A stretch of 64,000 nucleotides of DNA, taken from Pseudomonas libanensis (GTDB taxonomy: Bacteria > Pseudomonadota > Gammaproteobacteria > Pseudomonadales > Pseudomonadaceae). Below, piece by piece: positions 46,091 through 53,783 of this stretch (the stretch's first letter is position 1; each line of letters begins with the position of its first letter). The notes beneath the pieces are model-generated. The model saw only the letters and a list, made by a program, of their open reading frames with translations, ran no database searches and was not told where the DNA came from. The translations under genes were made by a program, and so were the position numbers. Where the stretch lies: positions 162,444-226,443 of the forward strand of contig NZ_JYLH01000012.1 of assembly GCF_001439685.1 (NCBI RefSeq), in the 5' to 3' direction.

Positions 46091-46749
46091 GGACGTGTCT
46101 CGTGAAGGGTGTTCTGGCCCTCGCCGGCTGGCAGAGGCACGATGATGTAAGGGGCGGCGCTGCGATAATCCAGGGGCAGCAAATCCAGGGTCGGCAGGCC
46201 CGGAACATAGTGGCGCGCAAGCGGCTCGTCACGACCTTGCTGGTCACGCCAGTGGAAGCCACACAGGGAAGCGCCAAGGCATAACGAGCGAAATTCACCG
46301 AGGTAATAGGCGTTGCCGGCCTTCAGGCGCAGTGGCAGGTTGAACTTCTCGCGCGCCTGCACCGAGGTGTAGGTGGTCCCCAGAGTCGGTGAGTAACTGC
46401 TGGAGAAAAACTGAAAATCATAAAACTCATAATCCCCAGGCTTGAGCGCCAGCACAAATACACTGGCGGCACCGGCCGCATCCTTCACATCCTGAGGGGT
46501 TTGGCGCCCCGCACCGACCCATATCGCCGCGGCACCAAACTCCGAACCACGCTTGCGAAACAGCAGACGCTGATTAGGCGCGGGGGACGCACTGAGGCTC
46601 TGCGGGCCGATCGACCCAACAACATAAGCGACTGGCTCCTGGGGGCCAGGTTGCAACGGCTGGCTAACCAGCGATGCAGGCTGAGTACCGCAACCCGTCA
46701 GGGCTGCAGTGATCAAGAACAAGGCCAAAGGCCGGGAGAAGCGAGACAT
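46087..46749 (-). CDS. Hypothetical lipoprotein, first gene of lipoprotein operon
   Basis: A 220-residue protein with signal peptide and lipobox ALTGC (Cys20). The body has LLFRKRGSEFGAAAIWVGAG, FVLALKPGDYEFYDFQFFSS and ARHYVPGLPTLDLL, a beta-rich pattern. I do not recognise a named family. It heads a cluster of four genes, with a four-base overlap to the next gene. No regulatory motif is evident upstream. Confidence 0.7.
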   Translation of the reverse strand: MSRFSRPLALFLITAALTGCGTQPASLVSQPLQPGPQEPVAYVVGSIGPQSLSASPAPNQRLLFRKRGSEFGAAAIWVGAGRQTPQDVKDAAGAASVFVLALKPGDYEFYDFQFFSSSYSPTLGTTYTSVQAREKFNLPLRLKAGNAYYLGEFRSLCLGASLCGFHWRDQQGRDEPLARHYVPGLPTLDLLPLDYRSAAPYIIVPLPAGEGQNTLHETRP

Positions 46750-47131
46750 ATCAAATCCTGAACGCTGGCAAAAAGTAGATTGCAGCCGTCAGGATAAATA
46801 TGGGATGAGCCTTCCTGGCGCTGCGCCTCGCGTCACTGCGAGGGGGGCGAATGGTACGGGGGTAATCGGAGTTTGACTACAGATGATCAGCGGTATCTGG
46901 GCAAGCGACGCTTGCTCCTCACGGGCAGACTTGCTAGCTGTCAGGTGTACGTCGGACCCAATGTGGGAGGGGGCTTGCCCCCGATGAGGTAGTGTCAGCC
47001 AACACATCTGTGACTGACCCAACGCCATCGGGGGCAAGCCCCCTCCCACATTTGGATTGCATTGCATCAGTGAGATAGCTGTCGTTTTCAGCGTGCAGCT
47101 TTACCCTACCCGCGTTCAAAAAAGCGATCGC
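46750..47131. other. Intergenic region with one REP pair
   Basis: About 380 bases between the convergent 3' end of the RidA-like gene and the lipoprotein operon start. Apart from the REP doublet at 46962 nothing coding is visible. The first 200 bases should hold the lipoprotein operon promoter. Confidence 0.5.
46962..47050. repeat. REP pair, GGGGGCTTGCCCCCGAT class
   Basis: TGTGGGAGGGGGCTTGCCCC and its inverted partner GGGGCAAGCCCCCTCCCACA enclose a centre with GTGTCAGCCAACACATCTGTGACTGACC-like spacer (read as a family). Nearly identical copies occur at 48448 and 54631. Confidence 0.93.
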
Positions 47132-47536
47132 CTAACTGAACGGAACCACCGCCTCTGCCTCAACCTCGATCAACCATTCCGGCAACGACAACCCACTGAC
47201 CATGATCCACGAAGACGGCGGCGGGTTATGCGCGAAGCGCTGGCGCAGCGCTTCAGCAATCGGTTCCTGCTGCTCCCGGGCAGATTCGACGATATACAAC
47301 CGCAGCATGATCACATGGGACAGATCGCCCCCCACCTCAGCCAGGACCTTCTCGACATTGTCCAATGCCGTGGCGGTCTGCTCGGCAATGCCCGGGCCCA
47401 CAGTGCGCTCTTGAGCATCCACGCCGACCTGCCCGGAAAGCATGATCCGCCGACCATCCGGCACTTCCATGGCCTGGCTGAAACCGTATTGCAGCGAATT
47501 GAATACCGTCGTGGGATTAATGACCTTTCGTTGCAT
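47132..47536 (-). CDS. RidA/YjgF-family protein lacking the deaminase arginine
   Basis: A 134-residue RidA-fold protein, MQRKVINPTTVFNSLQYGFS, with AAGGA six bases before ATG 47536. In true RidA deaminases the loop before the penultimate strand contains a PAR motif whose Arg is essential. Here the loop reads NPPPSSW, with Ser in that place. It therefore belongs to the divergent Rid subgroups without proven enamine deaminase activity. It is monocistronic, between REP elements. Confidence 0.8.
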   Translation of the reverse strand: MQRKVINPTTVFNSLQYGFSQAMEVPDGRRIMLSGQVGVDAQERTVGPGIAEQTATALDNVEKVLAEVGGDLSHVIMLRLYIVESAREQQEPIAEALRQRFAHNPPPSSWIMVSGLSLPEWLIEVEAEAVVPFS

Positions 47537-47624
47537 GACCAATCCTTGTTTGTCAGTAGGAAAACAAGGCTAACCCAAAGGAACTGCTCAATCAGACGGT
47601 TCAACATCCAGCAACATGTTCATG

Positions 47625-47700
47625 GATGAAGCGCTGAACCAGGCATGTCCGGTGGCCTGATGAGTAAACGCAAATTCAACAAGCAATGACACCCCACTGT
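47625..47700 (+). pseudogene. Remnant of a second DUF6124 gene (3' tail only)
   Basis: This stretch aligns gap-free with 48375-48450, offset exactly 750 bases: GATGAAGCGCTGAACC, GGTGGCCTGATGA, ACGCAAATTCAACAAGCAAT. It encodes the last codons (DEALN..CPVA stop) and the 3' flank of the DUF6124 gene and joins the following REP in the same way. Upstream of 47625 the similarity stops, so the rest of the copy is lost. Confidence 0.8.
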
Positions 47701-47801
47701 GGGAGGGGGCTTGCTCCCGATGAGGTAGTGTCAATCAATACGTCTATGACTGACCCACCGCCATCGGGGGCAAGTCGAATCGTCGCACCGCCCCTCCCAC
47801 A
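47699..47801. repeat. REP pair disrupted by a 16-base insertion
   Basis: The left arm is normal (TGTGGGAGGGGGCTTGCTCC). The right arm reads ATCGGGGGCAAG, then TCGAATCGTCGCACCG, then CCCCTCCCACA; in other copies GGCAAG is followed directly by CCCCCTCCCACA. The insertion breaks the hairpin. Confidence 0.85.
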
Positions 47802-47879
47802 TTTGGATTGCATTGCATCAGTGACCCGCTGACGTTGATCCAAGGAGTGAGTTCATCAGACCGCTCTTACACAAACTTC

Positions 47880-47994
47880 GGGTTGCGTCCGATGAGTCTC
47901 GCCGCTAACCTTCGCGGGTCGCTGCAAAATCAGCGAATGGGGTGTGGTAGCCCAGTTCTTTCATAGACCCCAAAACGCTCAAGGGCGTTTTTTT
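47880..47994 (+). ncRNA. Candidate small RNA or leader ending at an orphan terminator
   Basis: An intrinsic terminator on the plus strand has no upstream plus-strand gene to serve, since the preceding RidA-like gene is convergent and lies on the minus strand. A stable 6-base hairpin precedes it by 35 bases. This arrangement fits a short independent transcript. The 5' end given is a guess; only the 3' end is supported. Confidence 0.35.
47972..47994 (+). terminator. Intrinsic terminator
   Basis: AAAACGC and GCGTTTT form a 7-base stem with loop TCAAGG, continuing into a run of seven T. Canonical Rho-independent terminator on the plus strand, 141 bases before the DUF6124 start. Confidence 0.85.
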
Positions 47995-48134
47995 GTGCGG
48001 GCTGCTTTGTGGCGGCTGTGCATGGGAGGCTTCGGCCTGCCGGGTTTCTATGACCGGTCTACCACCCCGTGTACAGTCGCCTCCTTACTTCGTGTGGTAG
48101 CGAAATGGAGGTGCTCACTCATAGGAGCTTCGCC

Positions 48135-48410
48135 ATGAAAAAAGTCACACCCAATCCCCCGCCATCCACCTCGGATGACAACCCTCAGCTCCCCCCCGAT
48201 GTCATCTTCACCGTCCGCCCCGGGCTCAGCACTGAAGCCGCCTTGAGCAATGCCAGCGAAATGCTGGAGTCAGCGACTGTCTGTGCCTACGACTGTGCCG
48301 AACAGCTCGATGGTCAGAGCCGCAAGCACGTGCTGGCGGTGGTGCAGATGATTGAGATTGCGCAGTTGCTGGTCGATGAAGCGCTGAACCGGGAATGCCC
48401 GGTGGCCTGA
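48135..48410 (+). CDS. DUF6124 (DUF3077-like) small protein
   Basis: A 91-residue acidic protein, MKKVTPNPPPSTSDDNPQLP, with a disordered N-terminus and a helical C-terminal part (AALSNASEMLESATVCAYDC, HVLAVVQMIEIAQLLVDEAL). This multi-copy family is almost confined to Pseudomonas and has no known function. AGGAG is seven bases before the ATG. A tail fragment of another copy lies 750 bases upstream, and both are followed by a REP. Confidence 0.8.
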   Translation: MKKVTPNPPPSTSDDNPQLPPDVIFTVRPGLSTEAALSNASEMLESATVCAYDCAEQLDGQSRKHVLAVVQMIEIAQLLVDEALNRECPVA

Positions 48411-48447
48411 TGAAAAAACGCAAATTCAACAAGCAATGACGTTCCCC

Positions 48448-48535
48448 TGTGGGAGGGGGCTTGCCCCCGATGGCGGTGGGTCAGTCACAGATGTGTCTAC
48501 TGACACTACCTCATCGGGGGCAAGCCCCCTCCCAC
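48448..48535. repeat. REP pair, GGGGGCTTGCCCCCGAT class
   Basis: TGTGGGAGGGGGCTTGCCCC and inverted GGGGCAAGCCCCCTCCCACA around a 40-base centre containing GTCAGTCACAGATGTG. It lies between convergent DUF6124 and PNPOx-like genes. Confidence 0.93.
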
Positions 48536-48570
48536 ATTTGATCTGGCTGTGCCTGGGAGCGGGTGTCCGG

Positions 48571-49503
48571 CTACCAGGTACCCATCGCCAGGCTGTGCGG
48601 CGAAAACTCCGCGAACTGCCAGCGCAATGCCAAGGCTGCCGGACGGCGGACCACGTGCTCCACCGTCACTGTCCACAAGCGCTGCGCGCCCTCGAACTCG
48701 GCCACTTGCGGCCCGCCAAGAATCAACGATGTACGCCCCGCCACTTGCAACACGTCGCCGGTTTCAAAATCGACAAACAGCAGCCCCGCCACCGGGTTGG
48801 CTTGCAGGTTACCGAGGGTGTTGAAGAACAGGTTGCCGGCAAAATCGGGGACGGTCAGCACGTTGCCTTCTACCCGCACAAACCCCGTGTTGCCGCCGCG
48901 ATGGGACACGTCCACCGAGCGTTCGCCGTGCTGGTCAACATAGCTGGCGACGAAGAAGGTGTCGGCGTTGCGGACCAGCGCTTGTGCGGCATCGTCCAGG
49001 CTGGTGCTGCGCTCGGCTGTATCGCCAGGTTTGCGCGCAACCCCAGCGACGGGCCGCAGTTGGATGTACTTGGGGCAGTTGCCGAAAGTGTGCACCACAT
49101 CAACCGCAAAGCCGTCATGACCCAGCGCTCCGATCCGACCGTTCATGCGGTTGCGACGCCGGGTGCCCAGGTCGATGCCCAGCAAGCCAACAGACGCGCC
49201 ATGAGTGACGCCAGCCGAGGCGGGATCGCTTTTGGACGGCAGGCTGTCGATCTGCAACGTCTGCGAATCCGGTGAATGGGCAAACCCTGGCGCGCCCTCC
49301 AGCATCGTCGCCCAGGGAATGCCCTGTTCATCCACCACACCCAGAACGAGGTAAGGCAACAAAGGATAAAAATCACGATGCTGCTCGGGCAAATGATCAC
49401 GAATGACCTTCGGCCCGATCATGGCCATGCGTTCGGCGACGCCGGCACTTTCCTGCAATTGCCGTTCGCCGGCATGCCAAGGGGATTGTTCGATCGAGTA
49501 CAT
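48571..49503 (-). CDS. Pyridoxamine 5'-phosphate oxidase-like FMN-binding protein
   Basis: A 310-residue protein with two split-barrel-like segments. FLVLGVVD-type strand YPLLPYLVLGVVDEQGIPWA is in the first half, and DTFFVASYVDQHGERSVDVS and GNLFFNTLGNLQANPVAGLL are in the second, the FMN-binding fold. The family reduces or oxidises small molecules with flavin; no specific substrate is apparent. AGAGGTGA precedes ATG 49503 by five bases. It is followed downstream by a REP and is on the same strand as the tandem LysR genes. Confidence 0.75.
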   Translation of the reverse strand: MYSIEQSPWHAGERQLQESAGVAERMAMIGPKVIRDHLPEQHRDFYPLLPYLVLGVVDEQGIPWATMLEGAPGFAHSPDSQTLQIDSLPSKSDPASAGVTHGASVGLLGIDLGTRRRNRMNGRIGALGHDGFAVDVVHTFGNCPKYIQLRPVAGVARKPGDTAERSTSLDDAAQALVRNADTFFVASYVDQHGERSVDVSHRGGNTGFVRVEGNVLTVPDFAGNLFFNTLGNLQANPVAGLLFVDFETGDVLQVAGRTSLILGGPQVAEFEGAQRLWTVTVEHVVRRPAALALRWQFAEFSPHSLAMGTW

Positions 49504-49582
49504 GGCGATCACCTCTGGTTGGATAACCGGATGCTGCGCCTACCCAACCATGCAGAGAATGCCCACCTTGGGCAATCCACTA

Positions 49583-50467
49583 TTACGCCAACTGAAATGC
49601 CGGATGTTCGCGCAACGCGGTGACGCAGTAGTCGACAAAACTGCGCACGCGCATCGGCGCATGGCGGCCTTCGCGGTAGATCACATGCACTGGCAGCGGC
49701 GGCAGTTCAAAAGCCGGCAAGACACGGCGCAGTCGGTCACTCATCAAGTGATCGTGAACCGGATAGCTCAGGCAACGAATCACCCCCGCGCCCTGCACCG
49801 CCGCATTGATCGCGCCTTGCACCGTGGCGCAACTGAGGCGTGCGCGGGCCTTGAGGGCGTAGTGGGGGAAACCCCAATGCACCGCTTCGGCGCTGGCAAT
49901 CAGGTGATGTTGCTTGAGGTCAGCCGGATGCCGGGGCTCGCCCCTGGCCGCTAAATACATGGGGCTGGCGCACAGCAGGGTGCGCACCTGGCCGACCTGC
50001 CGTGCAATCAGCGACGAGTTGGGCAGCTCACCCACCCACACCGCCACGTCAAACCCCTCTTCGTGCAGGTTGGGGTAATAGTCGTGGTAATGGGCGATGA
50101 CACGCACCGCCGGGTAGCGATCCATATAGCCAGCCAGCAGCGGCGCCATCACATAGCGACTGAACAACAACGGCAGGCATATCCGCAGGTTGCCCTGGGC
50201 GTGCACATGGGCGCCGTTGGCCGAGGCTTCGGCCGCGTCCACCGCGCCCAACAGGCGCACGCAGTCGGCAAGGTAAGCCTGGCCTGCGTCGGTGAGGTTG
50301 ACCCCGCGTGTGCTGCGTTGCAGCAACACCACCCGCAGGCGTGCCTCCAGGCGCGCAACCGCACGTACCAGGGTCGGGCCGGAGACCTGGGCATGGCGTG
50401 CCGCCGAGGCCAGGCTGGGTTGCCCGGCCAGCGCGGCAAACAACTGCATATCGCGAAAGCGCTCCAT
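49583..50467 (-). CDS. LysR-family transcriptional regulator (tandem copy 2)
   Basis: A 294-residue LysR regulator, MERFRDMQLFAALAGQPSLA, with HTH in the first 60 residues and effector domain containing EGFDVAVWVGELPNSSLIAR (CrgA/DmlR-like group). It begins at the last base of the stop of the preceding LysR gene (TGATG), so the two are translationally coupled. The two share the same subfamily signature and C-terminal FVDYCVTAL / FVDFLSHHL ends, indicating a tandem duplication. Confidence 0.85.
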   Translation of the reverse strand: MERFRDMQLFAALAGQPSLASAARHAQVSGPTLVRAVARLEARLRVVLLQRSTRGVNLTDAGQAYLADCVRLLGAVDAAEASANGAHVHAQGNLRICLPLLFSRYVMAPLLAGYMDRYPAVRVIAHYHDYYPNLHEEGFDVAVWVGELPNSSLIARQVGQVRTLLCASPMYLAARGEPRHPADLKQHHLIASAEAVHWGFPHYALKARARLSCATVQGAINAAVQGAGVIRCLSYPVHDHLMSDRLRRVLPAFELPPLPVHVIYREGRHAPMRVRSFVDYCVTALREHPAFQLA

Positions 50468-51387
50468 CAGGTGCGCCGCTTCGTCGCCGGGTTCAGGGCC
50501 GGGTCCTGCCCGAGGTGATGGCTGAGAAAATCCACAAAGCTGTTGACCTTGGCCGGTATGCGGCCGTTTTGCTGGAACACCACGTGGATCGGCAGCGGTG
50601 CCGGTTCGAAAGCCTCCAGCACCAGCTCCAGCTCACCCGCCGCCACCGCTGCCGCCACTTGATACGACAGCACACGGGTCATGCCCCAGCCCAGGCGCGC
50701 CAGGTTGATTGCGGCATTGTTCGCCGTAACGCTCAGACGCGGCTCAATGGCTATCTTCAGCGGCCGCCCGGCGTCGACGAACGTCCACTCACTGACCAGT
50801 TGGCTGGACGATGAGGTGACAATCTTGGCTTCCCGCAATTGCTCAGGCCGCTGCGGGCGCCCATGTTGGTCCAGATAAGCCGGCGATGCGCACACCACCC
50901 GGCGCACTTCGCCGACCTTGATCGCCTGCTGCCCGGGTTCGTGCAGATGGCCGATACGCACCGCCACATCGACGCCTTCATCGGCAAGGTTGACCACACG
51001 GTCGACCAGCAAGGCACTGATGTTCACCAGGGGGAACTGGTCGAGGTACTCCCCCAGCACAGGCGCCACATACAACTCGCCAAACAGCACCGGTGCGGTC
51101 ACTGTCAGGTGGCCGCCAGGGATGGAGTGACTGCCCGCTGCCGCTTCCTCGGCCTCTTCCAGTTCGGCGAGAATGCGTCGGCAATCTTCCAGGTAACGCT
51201 GGCCGGCATCGGTCAGGTGCAGGCTGCGCGTGGTGCGCGACAGCAGTTGCGTACCGATGCGCTGCTCCATGGCAGCAATGGCGCGGGTCACGCTGGGTGG
51301 CGAGGTTTTCAGGCGGCGCGCCGCAGCCGCAAACCCCTCCTCCTCGGCCACCGCCAGGAACACCTGCATTTCATGAAATCGGTCCAT
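50467..51387 (-). CDS. LysR-family transcriptional regulator (tandem copy 1)
   Basis: A 306-residue LysR regulator, MDRFHEMQVFLAVAEEEGFA, HTH region AAARRLKTSPPSVTRAIAAM, and effector domain with DEGVDVAVRIGHLHEPGQQA. An ATG two codons upstream is also possible. It lies 16 bases after the GST gene on the same strand and overlaps the next LysR gene. It likely regulates the GST and the divergent aldo/keto reductase. Confidence 0.86.
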   Translation of the reverse strand: MDRFHEMQVFLAVAEEEGFAAAARRLKTSPPSVTRAIAAMEQRIGTQLLSRTTRSLHLTDAGQRYLEDCRRILAELEEAEEAAAGSHSIPGGHLTVTAPVLFGELYVAPVLGEYLDQFPLVNISALLVDRVVNLADEGVDVAVRIGHLHEPGQQAIKVGEVRRVVCASPAYLDQHGRPQRPEQLREAKIVTSSSSQLVSEWTFVDAGRPLKIAIEPRLSVTANNAAINLARLGWGMTRVLSYQVAAAVAAGELELVLEAFEPAPLPIHVVFQQNGRIPAKVNSFVDFLSHHLGQDPALNPATKRRT

Positions 51388-51403
51388 CGTCATCCCTTGA
51401 TCG

Positions 51404-52036
51404 TTACTGTGATTGCAGCCCCACCGCCGTGCGCGGCATAGCGACAAACCCCGGCAAGGCTTCGATGCTGGCAAGCCAGGCACGCACCTTAGGGTAGTCG
51501 GCCAGCGATACGTTGCCTTCCGGCGCATGGGCCACGTAGGTGTAGAACGCGATATCGGCAATGCTTGGCTGATCACCAGCCAGAAAGCGGCTCTCGCCCA
51601 GCTGCTGCTCCATCACGTTCAGCAGTGCATGGGCTCGGTTGATTGCGCTGACGGTATCCACCTCGGCGCCAAACACTGTGGCCAAGCGCGCCGTGGCGGG
51701 CCCGGCATGGAGTTGACCGGCGGCGGCCGAGAGCCAGCGTTGGACCCGCGCTTGGCCGATGGGATCGCTTGGCAGCCACTGCCCTTTGCCATAGGTACTG
51801 GCAAGGTAGACCAGAATCGCGTTGGAGTCGGCCAACACAGTGCCGCCGTCGTCGATCACCGGCACCTGGCCGAAGTGGTTGAGGTTGGCGATGAATTCGG
51901 GCGTTTTATGCGCACCTTGTTTGAGGTCCACCAGGATAAATTCAGTGGGCAGGCCCAGCAGGGATAGCATCAGCTCGACCCGGTGGGAGTGGCCGGATAA
52001 GAGAAAACCATACAGTTTGATTGCAGGCTGGGTCAT
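51404..52036 (-). CDS. Glutathione S-transferase family protein
   Basis: A 210-residue GST. The N-terminal thioredoxin-fold domain has KLYGFLLSGHSHRVELMLSL, cis-Pro motif GQVPVIDDG and ADSNAILVYLA. The C-terminal helical domain has FLAGDQPSIADIAFY, the N-capping box. ATG 52036 has GGAG upstream. Glutathione-dependent detoxification or isomerisation; substrate unknown. Divergent from the aldo/keto reductase. Confidence 0.87.
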   Translation of the reverse strand: MTQPAIKLYGFLLSGHSHRVELMLSLLGLPTEFILVDLKQGAHKTPEFIANLNHFGQVPVIDDGGTVLADSNAILVYLASTYGKGQWLPSDPIGQARVQRWLSAAAGQLHAGPATARLATVFGAEVDTVSAINRAHALLNVMEQQLGESRFLAGDQPSIADIAFYTYVAHAPEGNVSLADYPKVRAWLASIEALPGFVAMPRTAVGLQSQ

Positions 52037-52251
52037 GAAAGGCTCCAAAAGAATGGGTATCGACGCCAGGCATATTCCACTGCCGCCTCAGTCGGCGGAA
52101 TGACCAGGATTTACAATCCAGCATTTCATTAGGCGAAACAATCACCTGTTCAAAATTCTCGGCGCCGGCGTCGCAATTTCATGAAAAAAATTCAAACTAT
52201 CGCCCTCCCCATCGTTCACACCTTCACGTGCAACGTTAAGTAGGAGGCGAC

Positions 52252-53328
52252 ATGCAATACCGACAACTGGGTCATTCCGGCCTGCTGGTCTCGGAAATCA
52301 TCCTGGGCACCGTGCCCTTTGGCGGTCGTGCGGAGTTCGAAAAATGCGGCGCGGTGGACGTGCCCCTGGCCAAGCGCATGTTCGATATCGCGTTCGATGC
52401 CGGAGTGAATATGGTCGACACCGCCGACCTCTACTCCCACGGCCTGGCCGAAGAGGTGGTCGGCAAGGCCCTAGGTGACAAGCGCAACGATATCCTGCTG
52501 GCGACCAAGGGCCGCAGCCCGGTGGACAGCAACCCGAACAATTCCGGCTCATCGCGCTATCACCTGATCCGCGCCTGCGAAGCGAGTTTGAAGCGTTTGG
52601 GTACCGACCATATCGACCTGTACCAACTGCATAACTGGGACGGCATGACACCGATCGAAGAGACTCTCGAAGCCCTGCGCCTGTTGGTCGGTTCGGGCAA
52701 GATCCGCTACTTCGGCACCAGCAACTTCACCGCCTGGCAGATGATGAAAACCCTGGGCAAGGCTGAGCTGCACGGCATGCTCAAGCCCATCACCCAGCAG
52801 ATCTACTACACCCCGGAATCCCGTGAAGCCGAGTACGAATTGCTACCGTTGGCCTTGGATCAGCACGTCGGTACTTTGGTATGGGGCCCGATGGGCGAAG
52901 GCCTGCTGACCGGCACGACCCGCCGCGGGCACAAGCCGCCGGCAAATACGCGCCAGGGCAGCGGCTGGCCGGAACCCTATGTGCATGACCAGGAGCGCGC
53001 CCTGGACATTATCGAGACCCTCGCCGCCGTCGGTGACGAGCATGGCGTCTCGGTCGCCCGCACCTGCCTGGCCTGGCTCAAGGATCGCCCGGGAATCACC
53101 TCGCTGATCGTCGGGGCGCGTACCGAAGAGCACCTGCGCGACAACCTCGCCGCCACTGAGCTGAAGCTGACCGAAGCACAATCGTCACGCATCGAGGCGG
53201 TCACCCGTCGTCAGCCGTTGTATCCCTATTGGCATCGCTTTACCGCCGGGATCGATCGTTTTGATCCTGCGGAACAGCCGTTCCTGGCCGAGCATCAAAA
53301 GACCATGGATGCGCGCAAGGACAAATAA
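52252..53328 (+). CDS. Aldo/keto reductase
   Basis: A 358-residue (beta/alpha)8 NADPH oxidoreductase with MVDTADLYSHGLAEEVVG (catalytic Asp and Tyr), Lys in LATKGRSP and His in YQLHNWDG. The YajO/Tas-like form with a longer C-terminal region ends in HRFTAGIDRFDPAEQPFL. AGGAGG precedes the ATG at ideal spacing. It reduces an aldehyde or ketone, and its pairing with GST and LysR suggests a detoxification response. Confidence 0.87.
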   Translation: MQYRQLGHSGLLVSEIILGTVPFGGRAEFEKCGAVDVPLAKRMFDIAFDAGVNMVDTADLYSHGLAEEVVGKALGDKRNDILLATKGRSPVDSNPNNSGSSRYHLIRACEASLKRLGTDHIDLYQLHNWDGMTPIEETLEALRLLVGSGKIRYFGTSNFTAWQMMKTLGKAELHGMLKPITQQIYYTPESREAEYELLPLALDQHVGTLVWGPMGEGLLTGTTRRGHKPPANTRQGSGWPEPYVHDQERALDIIETLAAVGDEHGVSVARTCLAWLKDRPGITSLIVGARTEEHLRDNLAATELKLTEAQSSRIEAVTRRQPLYPYWHRFTAGIDRFDPAEQPFLAEHQKTMDARKDK

Positions 53329-53338
53329 CAGTGCAGTT

Positions 53339-53369
53339 CAAAGGTGGGAACACGCCCTCCCCACCTTTG
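53339..53369. terminator. 10-base-pair hairpin after the aldo/keto reductase
   Basis: CAAAGGTGGG and CCCACCTTTG are perfectly complementary around an 11-base loop, starting ten bases after the stop. No T run follows, so it may be a weak terminator or a stabilising hairpin between this gene and the small membrane protein. Confidence 0.5.
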
Positions 53370-53400
53370 AACAAAACGCCCCCGGCAAAGGAGTCTGGCT

Positions 53401-53643
53401 TTGATCGCGCAAATCATGATCGCCGCCCTCGGCGTCGTCGCTATCTGGTTCAGCCAGAGCAAACGCTTGAAGGTGCGCCGCTATGCGTGCCTGTTCGGCA
53501 TGGCCGGCCAGCCGTTCTGGTTCTGGTCGTCGATCAATGCCGAGCAGTGGGGCATCGTCTTGCTCAGCTGTTTTTATACAGTGGCCTGGGCCAAGGGCAT
53601 CAAGACCCATTGGATCGATCGCAAGGGCGATGGGCAAGGTTGA
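53401..53643 (+). CDS. Small membrane protein of unknown function
   Basis: An 80-residue protein with two or three hydrophobic segments (about 2-18, 30-44, 48-66) and basic loops. TTG 53401 is chosen because AAAGGAG lies seven bases upstream; an ATG at 53416 has no such site. Codon use matches the neighbours. I recognise no family. Confidence 0.6.
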   Translation: MIAQIMIAALGVVAIWFSQSKRLKVRRYACLFGMAGQPFWFWSSINAEQWGIVLLSCFYTVAWAKGIKTHWIDRKGDGQG

Positions 53644-53783
53644 TTTGCAATTGTGCGCTGCCGTCGTTCATGACCGCCAGACTAAGGCGTGGTTCTAAGA
53701 AGATTCTGAAATCGCAATGAATTGCACGCCGTGAATTAGACTACTGTGCTGACCACGCCCCACGATCTTCGAGACCCAGCCCC

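Larger units (their letters stand above)
47802..48134. other. Long leader region of the DUF6124 gene
   Basis: About 330 bases without a coding region. It contains a 6-base hairpin (TCGCTG/CAGCGA, 47919-47936), an intrinsic terminator at 47972, two copies of GTGTGGTAG (47942, 48092) and a CTACCACCCC at 48059 complementary to them. These features suggest RNA-level control of the downstream gene or a separate small RNA. Confidence 0.5.

Noticed and set aside
46962..48535. Regularly recurring near-identical segments, considered as a CRISPR array
   Set aside because: The repeats are inverted REP doublets hundreds of bases apart with conserved centres, not direct repeats with unique spacers; no cas genes.
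53331..53720. Plus-strand open frame of 129 codons
   Set aside because: Overlaps the 80-residue small membrane protein in another frame; it is Arg/Pro-rich and lacks a Shine-Dalgarno, whereas the 80-residue frame has AAAGGAG at ideal spacing.
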